Shown: positions 35,501-46,182 of the stretch, in pieces
How positions within the stretch are numbered: the first letter of the stretch is position 1
Layout: every line of letters starts with the position of its first letter
DNA from: Conidiobolus incongruus B7586
Taxonomy: Eukaryota; Entomophthoromycota; Entomophthoromycetes; Entomophthorales; Conidiobolaceae
Direction of reading: 5' to 3'
NCBI GenBank assembly: GCA_000697335.1
Contig: JNEM01008200.1
Location: 1 to 55,845, forward strand
DNA: 55,845 nt
Notes under the pieces: generated by a model
Databases searched by the model: none
What the model saw: only the letters and a program-made list of their open reading frames with translations
What the model was told of the DNA's origin: nothing
Made by a program: the position numbers and the translations under genes

Positions 35501-35880
35501 GAATATACTTATACCATTTTCTTTCTAGATTTTAAAAGTATTTTATGTATCGAGTTAAAATAATTATATATGCATATACACTAATTCCTAAAGTAAATAT
35601 CTATTCAATTAATCATTATCTATTTGAAAAGAATTTTCTAATATAATTATATTGATAAATAATAAAATTTCAATAAAAGTTTACCAAAATTATTTAGAAA
35701 TAATATAATGAAGAGAGTGTTATTATCCATCTATTTATCCTAAAATAAAATTTTTTCTTTTAATATTTGATTTTAATCTAAGTTTATTAATTAATTTATA
35801 CTTGGTAATATTTAATGAATAGTATACATATTAAAATTAATATATATATTTGTCAATTCTAAAATTGATTTATAGATATA
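32521..35880. other. A+T-rich intergenic DNA
   Basis: More than 3 kb without a supportable gene. The A+T-rich open frames at 34223-34441 and 34712-35002 have no coding character. Confidence 0.5.
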
Positions 35881-36160
35881 ATTACATCATAAGATTTCAT
35901 CTTGATTAAAACATTAATAGTTAACCTTTACTCAATATAGATCTAGCTCTTGAGATATCTAATATGAATGATACAATAATGAGGAGGGATGTGGGGTCTT
36001 TGGATAAAAGTGTGAAAAGAGATGATGAATCATTGAATTTGATCAACGGAAATGTTCTTGTTTAATTGGTTCACTATTTGTCTCTTATCCAGGATTGAAG
36101 AATATTAGCTTGGGCGAAAACTAGAGGAGCAGCCAAGAAAGTAAATAGCTTCAAATCCAT
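35881..36160 (-). pseudogene. I78-like inhibitor array, copy 1 (dead)
   Basis: Starts MDLKLFTFLAAPLVFAQA and continues through VNQLNKNISVDQIQ in another frame to a degraded 3' end still readable as NQDEIL then CN. Frameshifts, an internal deletion around the LPxNHRV region, and several stops are present. The leader and order of blocks match copy 3. It is the leftmost recognisable member of the array. Confidence 0.85.
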
Positions 36161-37884
36161 TATATAATAATCATTAATTTTATTATTTAATATTATTAAG
36201 TTTTAATTATTATATCTGTTGTAATAACGTCGCTTGATACTGACTTGAAATCCTTTTAATAACAATTATACACTTAATTAGGGACAATAAATTATTAAAC
36301 AAATATTTTAAAACTATACCACTCTATTCCTGAAAAATTAGAATAGATTATTACAAAATTTTCGACTAAATTTGTGAAATATTTTTTATTAATAAGAAAT
36401 AACTGATTTTTGGTATAGATAAACTAAAATTGGGTTCTTTTGTCTAATTAAATATATTATAATATTTATACTATCAATATCTTTTATTTTATCCCAATGA
36501 AGTAATTTTTAATCAATTTAATTCATATACCTCAATTGAAAAGATCATTTAAATTTTTTTTCATTGGAAATAAAGTTAATCACTATGAGAATGAAATTCA
36601 ATAATATATATTATTTGGAATGATGATGTATATGAATAATTTAAATATATAGAGATATCATTATTTTATTTCCCGATAACAACATATTTAATATTCTCTA
36701 TCTATTTCTAGTATTTATTGACAATATTTAAATTTTCAGCCAATTCATTACTACAATGGATTTTTTCAAAATTAATCCAAACAATATATTAAAATATTTG
36801 TTATTTTATATATATTGAATTTTGAAAGTAAAGTATTTTATTTTTTAAGCTAAATATATGAAATAGGTTATATTATTACTATTTTGTTTGTGATATATGA
36901 ATTAATTTACAACTTAAATAAATTCAATCAAAATAATTCTAAAATTCAAATATTAGACCTTGACTTTTATAATAATATATACAGGTATTATCATTTATTG
37001 TTCAAAACACTAGAAATTTTGTCGCTTTAATTGAAGAAAGAATTTTAATATGACGATATGTCACTTAAATTAGATCAATTAGAATTAAATTTTGCATGTA
37101 ATTTTATATATTTAATTGTTTAAATTATTTCAATTTAATTAAACTTGACATTAAACTTGAGTAATATTTTTAATTTGGAATGGTATATATTTGAAATAAT
37201 CTGGTTTGTCTTTTATATATAATTAATTCTATTAAGGTGTTCCAATTTTTTAATTGAATTTTAAATACAATTATTAATATTGATATAAAAATTTAGAATT
37301 AGAAAATTAATAATTATAATTAAATATATATTTATTATATAAAATATTAAATTTTTAATTATATTTTTTAATATTATAACTTATATAATTATATAACAGA
37401 TATTACAACTGAAATGGAAAATATATTAACTCTATAAGGTTATATGGTTGGGTTCAAAAAAGGTAACACTTTGTGTAGAATTACTTATATTAATGAATTT
37501 TCAATAATTGAGAATGATTCATATTAATGTATATATCAGAGATTTGGGTTTTGAAAATACTAGATATGTAATAGCCATTATATACTATAAGGGATATACT
37601 ATATTTCTAGTCAAGTTATTTCAAAAATTTTATTTAATAATTTTGATATATTGTAAATATATAATGTCCTTAAATTATATAAATTAATTAATATTCAACT
37701 ATAAAAATTAATATACAATTTCTATATACCAATTCTAAGTATAAATTCTAAAAATAAATATTAAATATTAGTAGATATAAAGTTTCAAAAATAAATAAAA
37801 AAACAAAAAACAAAGTGTCTATATTGGTTTTCATATTATTTATTCCTTGTCTAATATTTATATTATAACTGAATATAAAATAAT
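36161..37884. other. Array spacer, copies 1-2
   Basis: A+T-rich DNA without other genes seen. Confidence 0.4.
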
Positions 37885-38175
37885 TTAATTATATCCTAAA
37901 GTGACTACTTCATCTTTTTCATTGACATAAATAGTTAATCTTTGTTCATTTTAAGCAAAGTCACCAGGATACTTGGCACCAAAAACACGATGATTTTCTG
38001 TGAGTTTGGATCTTTGGACAAAAGTATGAGAAGTGGTGATGAACCCTTTAATTTCATCAATGTAAATGGCCTTGTTGAGTTGATTAACTCATCTATCACC
38101 TTTACAGGATTGGAGAGTAGACACTTGAGCGGAGACAAGAGAAGCAGCAAAGAGAGCAAAGAGATTCAAGCTCAT
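37885..38175 (-). pseudogene. I78-like inhibitor array, copy 2 (recently dead)
   Basis: Same length as the intact copies (97 codons with stop) and no frameshift, but it has two in-frame stops. One replaces the conserved Trp29 with TGA just after CKGDR; the other replaces Tyr75 with TAA. The C-terminal Cys95 is also changed to Tyr. Otherwise the text is very close to copy 3: VNQLNKAIYIDEI, NHRVFGAKYPGDFA, NEQRLTIYVNE. A TATA box (TATATAAG, 38239-38246) and GAGTAG motif are still present upstream. Loss of function looks recent. Confidence 0.9.
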
Positions 38176-38238
38176 TGTAATATTATTGATATTTAGATAT
38201 TATGGAATTTGATGTTGAAAATGATATTTATTCTTTCT

Positions 38239-38263
38239 CTTATATACTTTTATCTACTCAAAC
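38239..38263 (-). promoter_or_regulatory. Promoter module of copy 2
   Basis: On the minus strand GTTTGAGTAG lies just before TATATAAG, about 65 bp upstream of the ATG, in the same arrangement as in copies 3, 4, 5 and 7. Confidence 0.5.
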
Positions 38264-39595
38264 ATTGATCAATGATATAGTTATCATTGAATTATCTAAA
38301 ATAAAATCTCAGAAAAAAATTATATAATGAGAACCATACTATATAACCCCAGAATTGAAAAATCCGTATTTGCTTATCCCCGAATTGAGGATTAAAATAG
38401 TAAAATATTCAAAAATTCAAAAAAAACATGAGAATCAATGTAAGTTCCAACCGAAATTAAATTAATCCATATTAAAAAACATATTAAATAATATTACACC
38501 TGATTTGTTATTAATATTTATTCACAAAGATTGACGTAACCACTGCTCTCCAAATTATTTAAATATTAATAAAAAAGATCAACAACTTTATGATTTCCAA
38601 AAATCGCATTATGTGGTAATTTTTGTTAAGATTAACCCAATTTTATAATTTAAATCTTTAAAATATTTAAAATATTTATTAACCAAGTGTCCTCATTTGG
38701 CTTTTATAAATAATTCAATATATCCTATATTTATATTCATGCTTTTAGTCAAAAATTATTACAGTTTTTATAATATTTGAATAATTTTTTAAATTTCAAT
38801 TAAAACAAATTATATTATCACTCAAAAATTCTTATTTTTTATATTATAATATTGTTGATATTAATTAATCTTTAAATTCTTTGAGCATAATATTTAAATG
38901 TGATCAAATCGGACTTAGTAATATATACCAGCACTAAAGTTATTATAAAATCATATTTAAAAATTCTATAGTTCTAAATTCAGTTTTAAAATTAATAAGC
39001 AAGTATTATTTCAAACAATGGCTTATGACTATTGTAGTTTAACTAAATATATATCAATTGAATAATAAGAATTTAAAATTTTATATAAAACATAGATATT
39101 TTATTTTTTTAAAGTTCCTATATTATTAAATAGGATTCAATTTGAGTCTGTTTGAAATAACACTATTTAAGTATTGTCTTTAAATCTCCAATATATATTT
39201 ATTTTTATATTTAATTTTCACTCTAATATAAATATTGTTGCATCATTATTTGATAAGGAAATAATAATCGTTTTCAGAGAATTAAGTTATATATAGTTTT
39301 ATATTATATGTTATTTTAATTCAATATAAAATACTAGTTAATAATAAATAAAATTTATTAAATATTAATTCAGTAAATTAAATTATTTAGTATTAATACA
39401 TGATAAAACTTTAAAGATTATAAGAAATTTATATATAAATATTATGAAAGTATTTAGAATAATATATTTTTCAAATGATAAACATAATAAGTCCTATTTG
39501 AAATTTTGAATTAATAAGTATTAACTTTTTTTAATTCAAATTTGATAATATAAATTGATTTATTGATAGTCTATTATATATTAAGGTAAGCTATT
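38264..39595. other. Array spacer, copies 2-3
   Basis: A+T-rich DNA without other genes seen. Confidence 0.4.
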
Positions 39596-39886
39596 CTAGT
39601 TACAGCCTAAAGAGACTACTTCATTTCTTTCATTGACATAAATAGTCAATCTTTGTTCATTATAAGCAAAGTCACCAGGATACTTGGCACCAAAGACACG
39701 ATGATTTTCTGGGAGTTTGGACCTTTGGACAAAAGCATGAGAAGTGGTGATGAATCCTTGAATTTCATCAATGTAAATGGCCTTGTTGAGTTGATTAACC
39801 CATCTATCACCTTTACAGGATTGGAGAGTAGAAGCTTGAGCAGAGACGAGAGGAGCGGCCAAGAGAGCGAATAACTTGAAGTTCAT
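39596..39886 (-). CDS. Secreted I78-like serine protease inhibitor, array copy 3, 96 aa
   Basis: Signal peptide MNFKLFALLAAPLVSAQA, then a mature part of about 78 residues with just two cysteines (C24, C95), which could form one disulfide. The order SCKGDRW (23-29), LPENHRV (58-64), GDFAYNEQRLTI (71-82), NERNEVVSLGC (85-95) parallels the I78 family (Aspergillus elastase inhibitor: LPENxRVxxPG..TMDYRPDRLNV..G.V..V.), small secreted inhibitors of serine proteases. The residue aligned with the Met of TMD is Phe73. Single exon, TATA box 61-68 bp before the ATG. It shares promoter and leader almost base for base with copy 5. The family is inferred from pattern and size; the target protease is unknown. 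Confidence 0.8.
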   Translation of the reverse strand: MNFKLFALLAAPLVSAQASTLQSCKGDRWVNQLNKAIYIDEIQGFITTSHAFVQRSKLPENHRVFGAKYPGDFAYNEQRLTIYVNERNEVVSLGCN

Positions 39887-39946
39887 TTTGTTTTAATTAA
39901 TTCAATTAAATGGATTTGATATTGAACTTATCTTCTGTTGTCCAGT

Positions 39947-39971
39947 CTTTTATACTAAAAGTTACTCAAAA
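39947..39971 (-). promoter_or_regulatory. Promoter module of copy 3
   Basis: On the minus strand TTTTGAGTAAC (39961-39971) is followed by TATAAAAG (39947-39954), about 61 bp before the ATG. GAGTAA resembles half of a Gcn4/AP-1 type site. The module is repeated in front of other copies. Confidence 0.6.
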
Positions 39972-42682
39972 GTTGAAATAACACAAAAACATATCCAATA
40001 TTAATTTTGTCAAATACTTTTATTGTAGGAGAATATTGCTGTAATAAGAACACGATTATATAATTGAAATTATATTTTTTGAATGATTAATAAACTTTTC
40101 CAAATTTCCTTAAGAAGCTATATGGAATAAGTAGAAAATTGAGCTTGTCAATTCTAATATAATTAAATAAAGATTGTTGAGTTGAGGATAACTGAGGAGA
40201 TTAATTTTTTAAATTGTTAACTTAGTCAATTCAAATCCATAGTTGAGACAATATGTACTATTTTATTTCGTACTATTACTTTGTGTATTTCTATTTTTAA
40301 ATATTTTATATGGATAATAAATATAATTAACATATTTAGTATTAAAAAGTGCATTGCAAAAAGTTATTTCATTATTAATGCGATACACCAGTTCGAATAG
40401 ATATCACTCTACCAATAAATTATTTCAATCTAGAAGATTGGCTATTTAAATGAAATGATACTTTATAATTAAGAAATAAATTTATTACAATTTATTAGGT
40501 TAAAATAAATAATTCAGAATACTCTTTGAATTTTGATTTTGAAAATTAGCAATTCCTTAAATAGTAATTGGTTCGCTTTCTACAACAATTTTTGAGTTTA
40601 TAATTTGATTCCAAATATATTTTGGCTCCAACAATCAGATCCATTTGGAATATTTTATTGAATATGAGCTATTTTTTTCAGCCAAAATGTTAAAATTTTT
40701 TCTAATATCTCACACAAAAATTTCAATATAATTGGATTAATGTATAATGGAAATATTTTTAAATTGTAAGACAAGAAAATTTCATTTTTGAGATTTTACA
40801 TTGAATTATCAGCATTTGTTGGATAATATTCAAAAGAACTAGTATGAAGTGGTATAATTTGGGAAGAAGATATCATGATTAAATTAACGTATTAAATATT
40901 TAAAATATTTAAAATAATTCGTATATTATCATCTATTGGATATTGGTTTAATACTTTCATATTAGAGTAGATTTATAAATTACATTTTTTCAATAATATT
41001 ATTCAATATTTTGAAATTATTTTATAATCCAATTATTATTAGTGAATCAGATTGAATAATCGATATATAATCCGAAAAACGAAAAATTTCAAGATAAACT
41101 CAGCACATTCATTATAAAAAACAAACCAAAATTAATAGATAATATATTAGTATTGATATTAATTATATAAATAAATACATTATTACTTTATAAATCATGA
41201 GTTTTCTTATATCAAAAAGAATATAATTTAAAATTTTCAAAAATGTTCATGAATTTTATAAAATATTAATTAAATAAAAATTATTAAGAATTTAACTTTT
41301 CTCTTCAGCTTTAAATATATAATAGATCTTTTCTTATATATTCAGTTACTAAAATTTTAAAATTTAAAATCCTTAAATATATAAAAAGTATTGAATAATT
41401 GAATCACTAAATGAATTAATCAACGTAACTAAAAATATATTTCATTACTATTAATTTCTTTGTATTTGGTATACAGTTTTTGTAATTATATTATCAACTA
41501 AGTCATAATACCTTTAACAAAATGGATAAATCCTATTTTAGATAAAAAGTAAATTCTCTTTGTGGTATTACCTTTAACAAAGATTAAATATAATTATATA
41601 ATTTCACTATATTTAATATTTGATACTGTAGAATAACTTGAAAGTAAATATCATTTTATATAATATATATTTGAAAAAAATCCTTTTAAAGATTTCATGT
41701 GTCAACAATAGAAATTTGATCAAATTTACTCAAAAATTATATTTAATTATAAAAGTCAATATACACAATAGTTTGACCTATATAATTACTTGAATAAAAT
41801 ATTAATCACTTAAAGTTATAAAAATCATTAAAATAGCGACAAAATACATAGTTTAATATTAATATAAATATTTCGATTAATCTAAAGAAAACTATAATGA
41901 AATACCTGTTCAATTTTAATACTTAATATCATATAAGTATGTAACTTTATTAAATATCAAAATTTTTCAATATAACAGAGATTTACTAATAAAAGGAATA
42001 TAGATTATTATATTTGATTATTATGATTAAAAATTAATATAAATCAATATATTCGAAATTAAAATTCAATTTAAATGAGAAATCAGAATTTGACATTATT
42101 ATTTAAACCAAGCAAATACTTGTTTTTTAAAATATGAAACATGATCATTTTGTTAAATTTGTTATTACTGAATAAGCTTATAGAGTATATATAAATAGTA
42201 ACTGAGCTCAATTTTCAAATTTTATTTTATTAAATATATTAGAAATAATCTAATAAATTTTTAAGTGATTATATTATATAAATCAAAAATCGAATAAAAT
42301 ATTATATTATAATTCAATTTCACTATAAATTATTTATAATTTTAATCAACTTTAAGTGTAATATAATTTTTAATTAATAAAGTTAATATTTTAATATTTT
42401 TTATAAAATTTAAAAATCATAATATATCAATTTATATTATCATATAGAATTATTGTAATAATTAAACTTTCTATTGTTATATAATGTAATATAAGCAATA
42501 ATAGTCTAACCTATTTGAATTTTAAATATAGAACAGATGTATATATATTTTTTTCTTTTGAAAAGAATGTAATATAAATAATTGATAAAATGAAATTAAA
42601 GAGATATTAATTAAATGAAAAGTTTTATTAAAAAACACATAATATTTAATAATCTATATATCTAATATTTTTCATTGGATAT
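39972..42682. other. Array spacer, copies 3-4
   Basis: A+T-rich, no gene seen. About 40508-40640 holds one copy of the spacer repeat described separately. Confidence 0.4.
40508..40640. repeat. Spacer repeat, unit upstream of copy 3
   Basis: ATTCAGAATACTCTTTGAAT followed about 45 bp later by AGTAATTGGTTCGCTTT. Matching pairs occur at 43966, 47077 and (second half) 50888, always 0.6-1.1 kb upstream of an inhibitor gene. Confidence 0.55.
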
Positions 42683-42973
42683 TTAGTTACATCCTAGGGA
42701 AATAACTTCATTTCTTTCATTAACAGTAATAGTTAATCTTTCAATGAAATAAGCTCTGTCACCAGGATACTTGGGACCAACAACGCGATGACGAGTAGGA
42801 AGTTTAGATCTAGGGATAAAAGCGTCAGAAGTGGTGACAAATCCTTTAACTTCATCAATATAAGTGGCCTTGTTGAGTTGGTTAACCCATTTGTCGCCTT
42901 TGCAGGATTGAAGAGTAGAAGCTTGAGCGGAGACAAGAGAAGCAGCCAAGAGAGCGAATAACTTGAAGTTCAT
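42683..42973 (-). CDS. Secreted I78-like serine protease inhibitor, array copy 4, 96 aa
   Basis: The start is placed at the ATG giving MNFKLFALLAASLVSAQA, the leader shared with the other copies. An in-frame ATG 63 nt upstream would destroy the signal peptide and overlap the promoter region. Mature features: C24 and C95, CKGDKW, LPTRHRV (58-64), GPKYPGDRAYFIERLTI. Arg73 sits where copy 3 has Phe73, which would suit a trypsin-like target if position 73 is the P1 residue. TATA box TATAAAAG at 43038-43045 with TTTGAGTGAC just upstream. The C-terminal two-thirds is close to copy 5. Confidence 0.8.
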   Translation of the reverse strand: MNFKLFALLAASLVSAQASTLQSCKGDKWVNQLNKATYIDEVKGFVTTSDAFIPRSKLPTRHRVVGPKYPGDRAYFIERLTITVNERNEVISLGCN

Positions 42974-43037
42974 TGTGTTGTAATTGGTTAATTGGATGAA
43001 AATGTATTTGATATTGGACTTAGCTTCATCATTCAAT

Positions 43038-43062
43038 CTTTTATACCAAAGTCACTCAAAAA
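43038..43062 (-). promoter_or_regulatory. Promoter module of copy 4
   Basis: TTTTTGAGTGAC (43051-43062) then TATAAAAG (43038-43045) on the minus strand, the same layout as copy 3. Confidence 0.6.
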
Positions 43063-45806
43063 TTGTTTTACAATAATAACATATCCAATATTGAAAAATC
43101 TAAACATAGTCTTTTATTGAATTAATATGTATTTACCATATTGTAATATATTGAAGAAATCCATTTTGATGTGAATATATGTCAATTATTTAATCTAATT
43201 TGTTGGAATACCAAAAAATATATTTATTTGATTTATTCTAATAAAACTTAATTAAACTAAAAAAATAAATTAAATTAAATTAATAAGAACTATTTTTTAA
43301 TTATAACTTTATTATATTATCCGCATTTTAAATTTATTAATTTGAGGTTTATTATTAAAAATTATATATTTAAATAATATTAATTGAATTATTATCCATT
43401 AAAGCTTCTGTTAAGACTACATTTTATTTTTAATTAAATTTAGTATTCTAATTTTTTATATTTAATACTATGTTTATAAGAGAATAAGAGAATAATATAA
43501 AAAATATTTCACATTTAAAGTTATTTTATTTAATATGAAACATTGGTTAATGTTTGCATTCTCTAATTTTGTCACTAATGAACTTGAAAGTATGTCATTT
43601 GAATGAAATATTTTATTTGGTTAATTATAAAATTAAATTATGTTAGTTACTAGATATTTCTCGAAGTTTTACTATCAGAATATTGTACAAGTTATTTTGT
43701 TGGATTTAAATTTTAAAAAAATTTTTCCTTTTAAACTTATTTTTGTTTAATCCACAGATTATTGAGACTATAAAATGAATTTAGTTTATTTATCCACCAG
43801 AATTTTCATAATAATTATATCGATTTGGTATAATAAAAATGATTACATATTTTAATATAATAGTTATGGAACAATTCAAATCCACTTTTTTGAGAATTAA
43901 TAATAATGATAATAATAATAATGGATTTATAAGAAAATCTATTAATTTGGTATTATTTGTATGATTCAGAATATTCTAAATTTCGTTATATATTTTTAGA
44001 CTACCGTAATAAGTAATTGGTTCATTTTGTTCAATTATTGAGTTATATAATTAGATCCTGAGTATTTTAGTCGTAATGTGAAAGTTAATATTGAATATTA
44101 TTGTTAAATATTAACTTAATATTTTGAGTATTATTTAGATACTCTACTGTTATAATAGAATCTTTATCTATATTTACATTCAGTGAGTTTAATATTATGT
44201 TATTTTTCTGATACATATAAAATATAATGATTAATTTCATCTCAATTAAATAAATAGATAATCATCAACCAGAAACATTTTCAATATCAAATACTTTGGC
44301 ACATATTATAAATATTCTTTATTATTACTATATCATTCAATTTTATAAGCAAACTCTGTGTTAAAGTTAATATTCTAAATATATTAGTTTATAAATAAAT
44401 AAATAGGAGTTTATTTATATTTTATGACGAATTATCATATTCAAAATGATTTCATTGAAATCTTATCTTATATTTAATGTATATTATAAATTATAATGTT
44501 TTTTTATCTATATTCATTAATATTAACGGTCAAATCATTTTATTAATTATAATATATGGATGTTAATATTTAGCCTGAAAATAATTAATTAAATAAATAA
44601 ATTATAGATATTTTAGGAATAAAATATCAATTTTATTTGCTTATTATAAATTCAATAATAAGTTCTATTTTTATATTATATAGAATAGTTACCTTAAATA
44701 AATAATTTAAAAATTTTATAGATAATTTTTCAATTTTTTTTATAGATTATTAAACTTGATCATTTTAATAGTTTTTGGTATTAACCAAGATTTCATTAAT
44801 ATTTAATAAAAATATTAATCAAATTTGATAACTAATAAGCATAGAAATTTACATTTATATTTAAGACTAATTTTGATCAATATAATTACTTCAACTTGCT
44901 GAATCTTGTTTACTAAATAATTTAAATTTAATTTAATTGATTTAATATTATTTGATTTAAATAATGGTAATTCAAATTGAATATTTATATACTATTAGAT
45001 TATATATTTTTAGTATATTAATAAATTTGAAAGATATAAAAATTATTAAAAGTATAATGAATTATTCAAATTATTCCAAAAAATATAAAGCTTAATATAA
45101 AAAAGTCTAACTCCTATAATTTTTATTAATTTATTTATTTAAAATTTATTTTTAGTTTAGCAATGATTTATTCAATTTATAAGTTATAATAATTCAATAT
45201 ATTGAAAAATTAATATTAAAATAATTTTGAATGTAATAATATATTTCAATATACTTATTTTTGATAATTATTTATTAATTTTTAATGTTAATTCATAGAT
45301 ATTTTATATATGTTTTGTATATTATATTATCTATCCCACAATATTTAATCATTCTCCAATAATCATAGTTAATATATTAAATTATATAAATAAATAAATA
45401 TATATATATATAAATTCAGAAAGTTTTTAATAAATTTTAAATTTTAAAATTAATAAACTCATTTAATATTAAGATTTTATAAAATATATAATATTAAATT
45501 TATTAATTTATTACTGAAATCAATTTATCTATTATAATATTATAGTTTTGTTACAAATAAAGATTATGAGCTTGATTATTTGATTGACTATAATAAACTG
45601 AAAAAATATGGTATAACTTATAGTTTAAATTAATATGAGGCTTTTAATTATTATATTTAATATCATATTGATTCAGAAATTGTTAAGTTTGAAACCCAAG
45701 GATTCTTAAAAATATTAATGAAGGAGATATAATTAAAAGCATCGAATTGGTTGATAATAAAGGTTTTTCATTGATGATCTATATATCAAATATATTTCAA
45801 GGCTAC
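43063..45806. other. Array spacer, copies 4-5
   Basis: A+T-rich, no gene seen; contains the spacer repeat at about 43966-44070. Confidence 0.4.
43966..44070. repeat. Spacer repeat, unit upstream of copy 4
   Basis: ATTCAGAATATTCTAAATTT followed by AAGTAATTGGTTCATTTTGT and TGAGTTATATAATTAGATCC, matching the units at 40508 and 47077. Confidence 0.6.
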
Positions 45807-46097
45807 TTAGTTACATCTTAAAGCAACTACTTGATTTCTTTCATTAACAGTAATAGTTAATCTTTCACTGAAATAAGCCCTGTCACCAGGATACTTGGGA
45901 CCAACAACGCGGTGACGAGTAGGAAGTTTAGATCTTGGGATAAAAGCGCCATAAGTAGTGATGAATCCCTTGACTTGATCAATATAAGTAGCCTTGTTAA
46001 GCTGGTTGAACCATCTGTCACCTTTGCAGGATTGGAGAGTAGAAGCTTGAGCAGAGACGAGAGGAGCAGCCAAGAGAGCGAATAACTTGAAGTTCAT
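45807..46097 (-). CDS. Secreted I78-like serine protease inhibitor, array copy 5, 96 aa (mosaic)
   Basis: Leader and N-terminal part (MNFKLFALLAAPLVSAQA, STLQSCKGDRW) and the upstream 90 bp are almost identical to copy 3. From about codon 37 onward (ATYIDQVKGF, FIPRSKLPTRHRV, GPKYPGDRAYFSERLTI) the gene is close to copy 4, including Arg73. Cys24 and Cys95 are present. It differs from both in a few places (Phe for Val at residue 30, Arg94 before the last Cys). Signal peptide, size and motifs are normal, so it should be functional. The mosaic structure points to gene conversion or unequal crossing-over within the array. Confidence 0.8.
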   Translation of the reverse strand: MNFKLFALLAAPLVSAQASTLQSCKGDRWFNQLNKATYIDQVKGFITTYGAFIPRSKLPTRHRVVGPKYPGDRAYFSERLTITVNERNQVVALRCN

Positions 46098-46157
46098 TTT
46101 GTTGTAATTAATTCAATTAAATGGATTTGATATTGAACTTGCCTTCTGTTGTCCAGT

Positions 46158-46182
46158 CTTTTATACTAAAAGTTACTCAAAA
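46158..46182 (-). promoter_or_regulatory. Promoter module of copy 5
   Basis: TTTTGAGTAAC (46172-46182) then TATAAAAG (46158-46165) on the minus strand, identical to the copy 3 module and inside an extended block shared with copy 3. Confidence 0.6.

Noticed and set aside
37885-38175. TGA read as tryptophan (recoding) in inhibitor copy 2
   Set aside because: Intact copies and TPD3 use TGG for Trp, copy 2 also has a TAA, and no intact gene here has an in-frame TGA.
39653-39874. Plus-strand ORFs opposite inhibitor copies (also at 37942, 48721 and 50023)
   Set aside because: They recur only because the inhibitor genes recur; they are antisense shadows.
42974-43036. N-terminal extension of inhibitor copy 4 by 21 residues
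   Set aside because: The upstream ATG would bury the signal peptide and lies next to the TATA box; all other copies start at MNFK.
45385-45415. CRISPR-like or origin-like short repeats in A+T runs
   Set aside because: Only simple (TA)n and (AAT)n sequence; no regular direct repeats with unique spacers, and the DNA is eukaryotic.
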